Positions 62,829 through 64,000 of a stretch of DNA of 64,000 nt are shown piece after piece (position 1 is the first letter of the stretch; the number at the start of each line of letters is the position of its first letter). The position numbers and the translations under genes are program-made. The stretch is from Chlorokybus atmophyticus (lineage: Eukaryota; Streptophyta; Chlorokybophyceae; Chlorokybales; Chlorokybaceae): positions 216,379 to 280,378 of the forward strand of contig RHPI01000249.1 in the NCBI GenBank assembly GCA_009103225.1, given 5' to 3'. Under the pieces are notes generated by a model. That model made no database searches and had not been told where the DNA came from. It worked only from the letters and a program-made list of their open reading frames with translations.

Positions 62829-64000
62829 GTCGCCAACTCAATGCGCTCGAAACGGTGGTGCAAGTGCAGCCCGCGTGGTTGGATCAGATCCGAGCCTTGT
62901 TGCACGAGGACGCGGTAGGTGACAAGACTATCAAGGCGCTGGAGAATGGGTCTGAGCATAGTGGCCTTTGGGCATTGAAGGAGGAGCTGCTATGGCATGG
63001 CGATCGCATGTACATACCCAACATTGCGCATATGCGCGTAGCATTGATGCGAGAAACGCATGACGTGCCAATGGCTGGTCATCAAGGGCTGGAACGGACG
63101 TAGGCTTTGGTGAAACAGAGTTTTGTCTGGTCGGAGATGCATCGTGATGTTAAAGACTATGTGGCATTGTGCGACACTTGTCAAATGGTAAAGGCGAGCA
63201 CTCAACGCACCAGCGGGCTGCTCCAACCATTGCCAATACCTTTAACGAAGTGGGAGCAAGTTACTCTCGACTTCATTACGGGGCTGCCACGTACACGCGA
63301 AGGGCATGATGCTATCTTGGTGTTTGTGGACAAGACCAGCAAAATGGTGCGATTGGTGCCATGTACGGAGACTTGCACGGCTCCTGAGGCTGCCAAGTTG
63401 TTCATCAAGCATGCGGTGCGGTCTCATGGCCTTCCAAGGAGCATTGTAAGTGACAGAGACCCGCGGTTTACTGGCAACTTTTGGAGAGCTCTCCACTCAG
63501 CTCTAGGCACGAGCTTGAAGTTCAGCACCGCGTACCACCCCGAAACGGACGGCCAAACTGAGCGCGCCAACCGCGTGATCGAGGACATGGTACGATGCTA
63601 TGTGAACAGACGTCAAGACAATTGGGGAGACATGCTGGATTTGACCAAGTTCACCATCAACAACCACAAAAGTGCAAGCACGGGCGTGACACATTTCCTC
63701 ATGAACTACGGGCAACATCCTTTGACGCCATTGACGGCGTGGGTGCCTAGCATGTAAAGCTCCAACGTGGAGGCCGTGGATGGCTTTCTTGTGAGGTGTG
63801 CAGACATTACCAAGGCAGCTCGTGAGGGTCTAATTACGGCATCAAACAGGCAAAAGCAATACGCCGATGCACATCGCAAGCATGTTATCTTTTCGGAGGG
63901 TGAGCGTGCGATGCTCTCTACGAAGCATGTGCAGCTGGTCACAGGTGTGCGCAAGCTGAGTGAGCGATGGTTGGGGCCTTTTAATGTAATCAAGGTCATC
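62813..64000 (+). pseudogene. Integrase of Gypsy element 2, two stops, incomplete at window edge
   Basis: The start is MADALSRQLNALE. The HHCC region includes HDVPMAGHQG and CDTCQM. The DDE core is LDFITGL, VSDRDPRFTGNF and GQTERANRVIED. A TAG (63101) lies where Trp is usual before ALVKQSFVW, and a TAA (63755) interrupts the end of the core. The same frame continues to the edge with LSTKHVQLV and LSERWLGPFNVIKV, a GPY/F-type C-terminal module. Whether a chromodomain follows cannot be seen. Confidence 0.88.

Larger units (their letters stand above)
59414..64000 (+). mobile_element. Second Ty3/Gypsy-type retrotransposon, decayed, runs off the right edge
   Basis: Gag, protease, RT, RNase H and integrase follow in Gypsy order. 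The element is unrelated in sequence to the one at 22.7-34.3 kb and has no methyltransferase. It has at least three frame changes (about 60600, 61490, 62810) and stops at 61103, 63101 and 63755. The right LTR lies outside the window. Confidence 0.9.

Overview
The window is nuclear DNA of a eukaryote. The genes are dense with short GT-AG spliceosomal introns, many with a TGCAG-type 3' end, and the sequence contains runs of N and single-N scaffold joins. The gene content (a membrane-anchored apyrase, an archaeal/eukaryotic-type AspRS, an ABCC transporter, and retroelements carrying a DNA methyltransferase) fits an alga or other protist. I cannot name the species from the sequence. Non-coding DNA looks rich in TG/CA and poor in CG by eye, as expected of a methylated genome.

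Left third (1-21 kb), host genes: a GDA1/CD39 apyrase (+), then convergently a cytosolic aspartyl-tRNA synthetase (-), divergently a 33-exon ABCC/MRP-type transporter (+), and a poorly defined coiled-coil gene (-).

Middle (22.7-34.3 kb): one large Ty3/Gypsy-type LTR retrotransposon whose polyprotein includes a C5-cytosine methyltransferase domain between protease and reverse transcriptase and a PHD finger after the integrase. Its 3' repeat holds a nested solo LTR with a 5-bp target duplication. Its LTR segments are permuted (B at the left, A-B-A at the right).

34.3-42.4 kb: an AT-rich, gene-poor, repeat-rich stretch (satellite-like tandem copies, a ~280-bp GA microsatellite, an assembly gap), ending with a small minus-strand LTR element that keeps only gag-like remains.

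42.5-57 kb: an island best read as a large DNA transposon of the Plavaka type (CACTA-related). It holds a broken minus-strand transposase together with an OTU-type cysteine protease, a protein ending in a RING-like finger, a Tudor-like/C5-methyltransferase fusion pseudogene, and two spliced genes of unknown function. A family of ATGGTAC palindromes recurs inside it.

57-64 kb: LTR scraps and a second, unrelated Gypsy element (gag, protease, RT, RNase H, integrase) that runs off the right edge. It is preceded by a perfect 110-bp palindrome sitting where its LTR should be.

The main point of interest is that two unrelated mobile elements, a retrotransposon and a DNA transposon, lie within 25 kb of each other and each carries its own type of cytosine-5 DNA methyltransferase. 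Both are joined to chromatin-reader-like modules (PHD, Tudor-like). Most identifiable stop codons in the three broken elements are explained by C-to-T or G-to-A changes.
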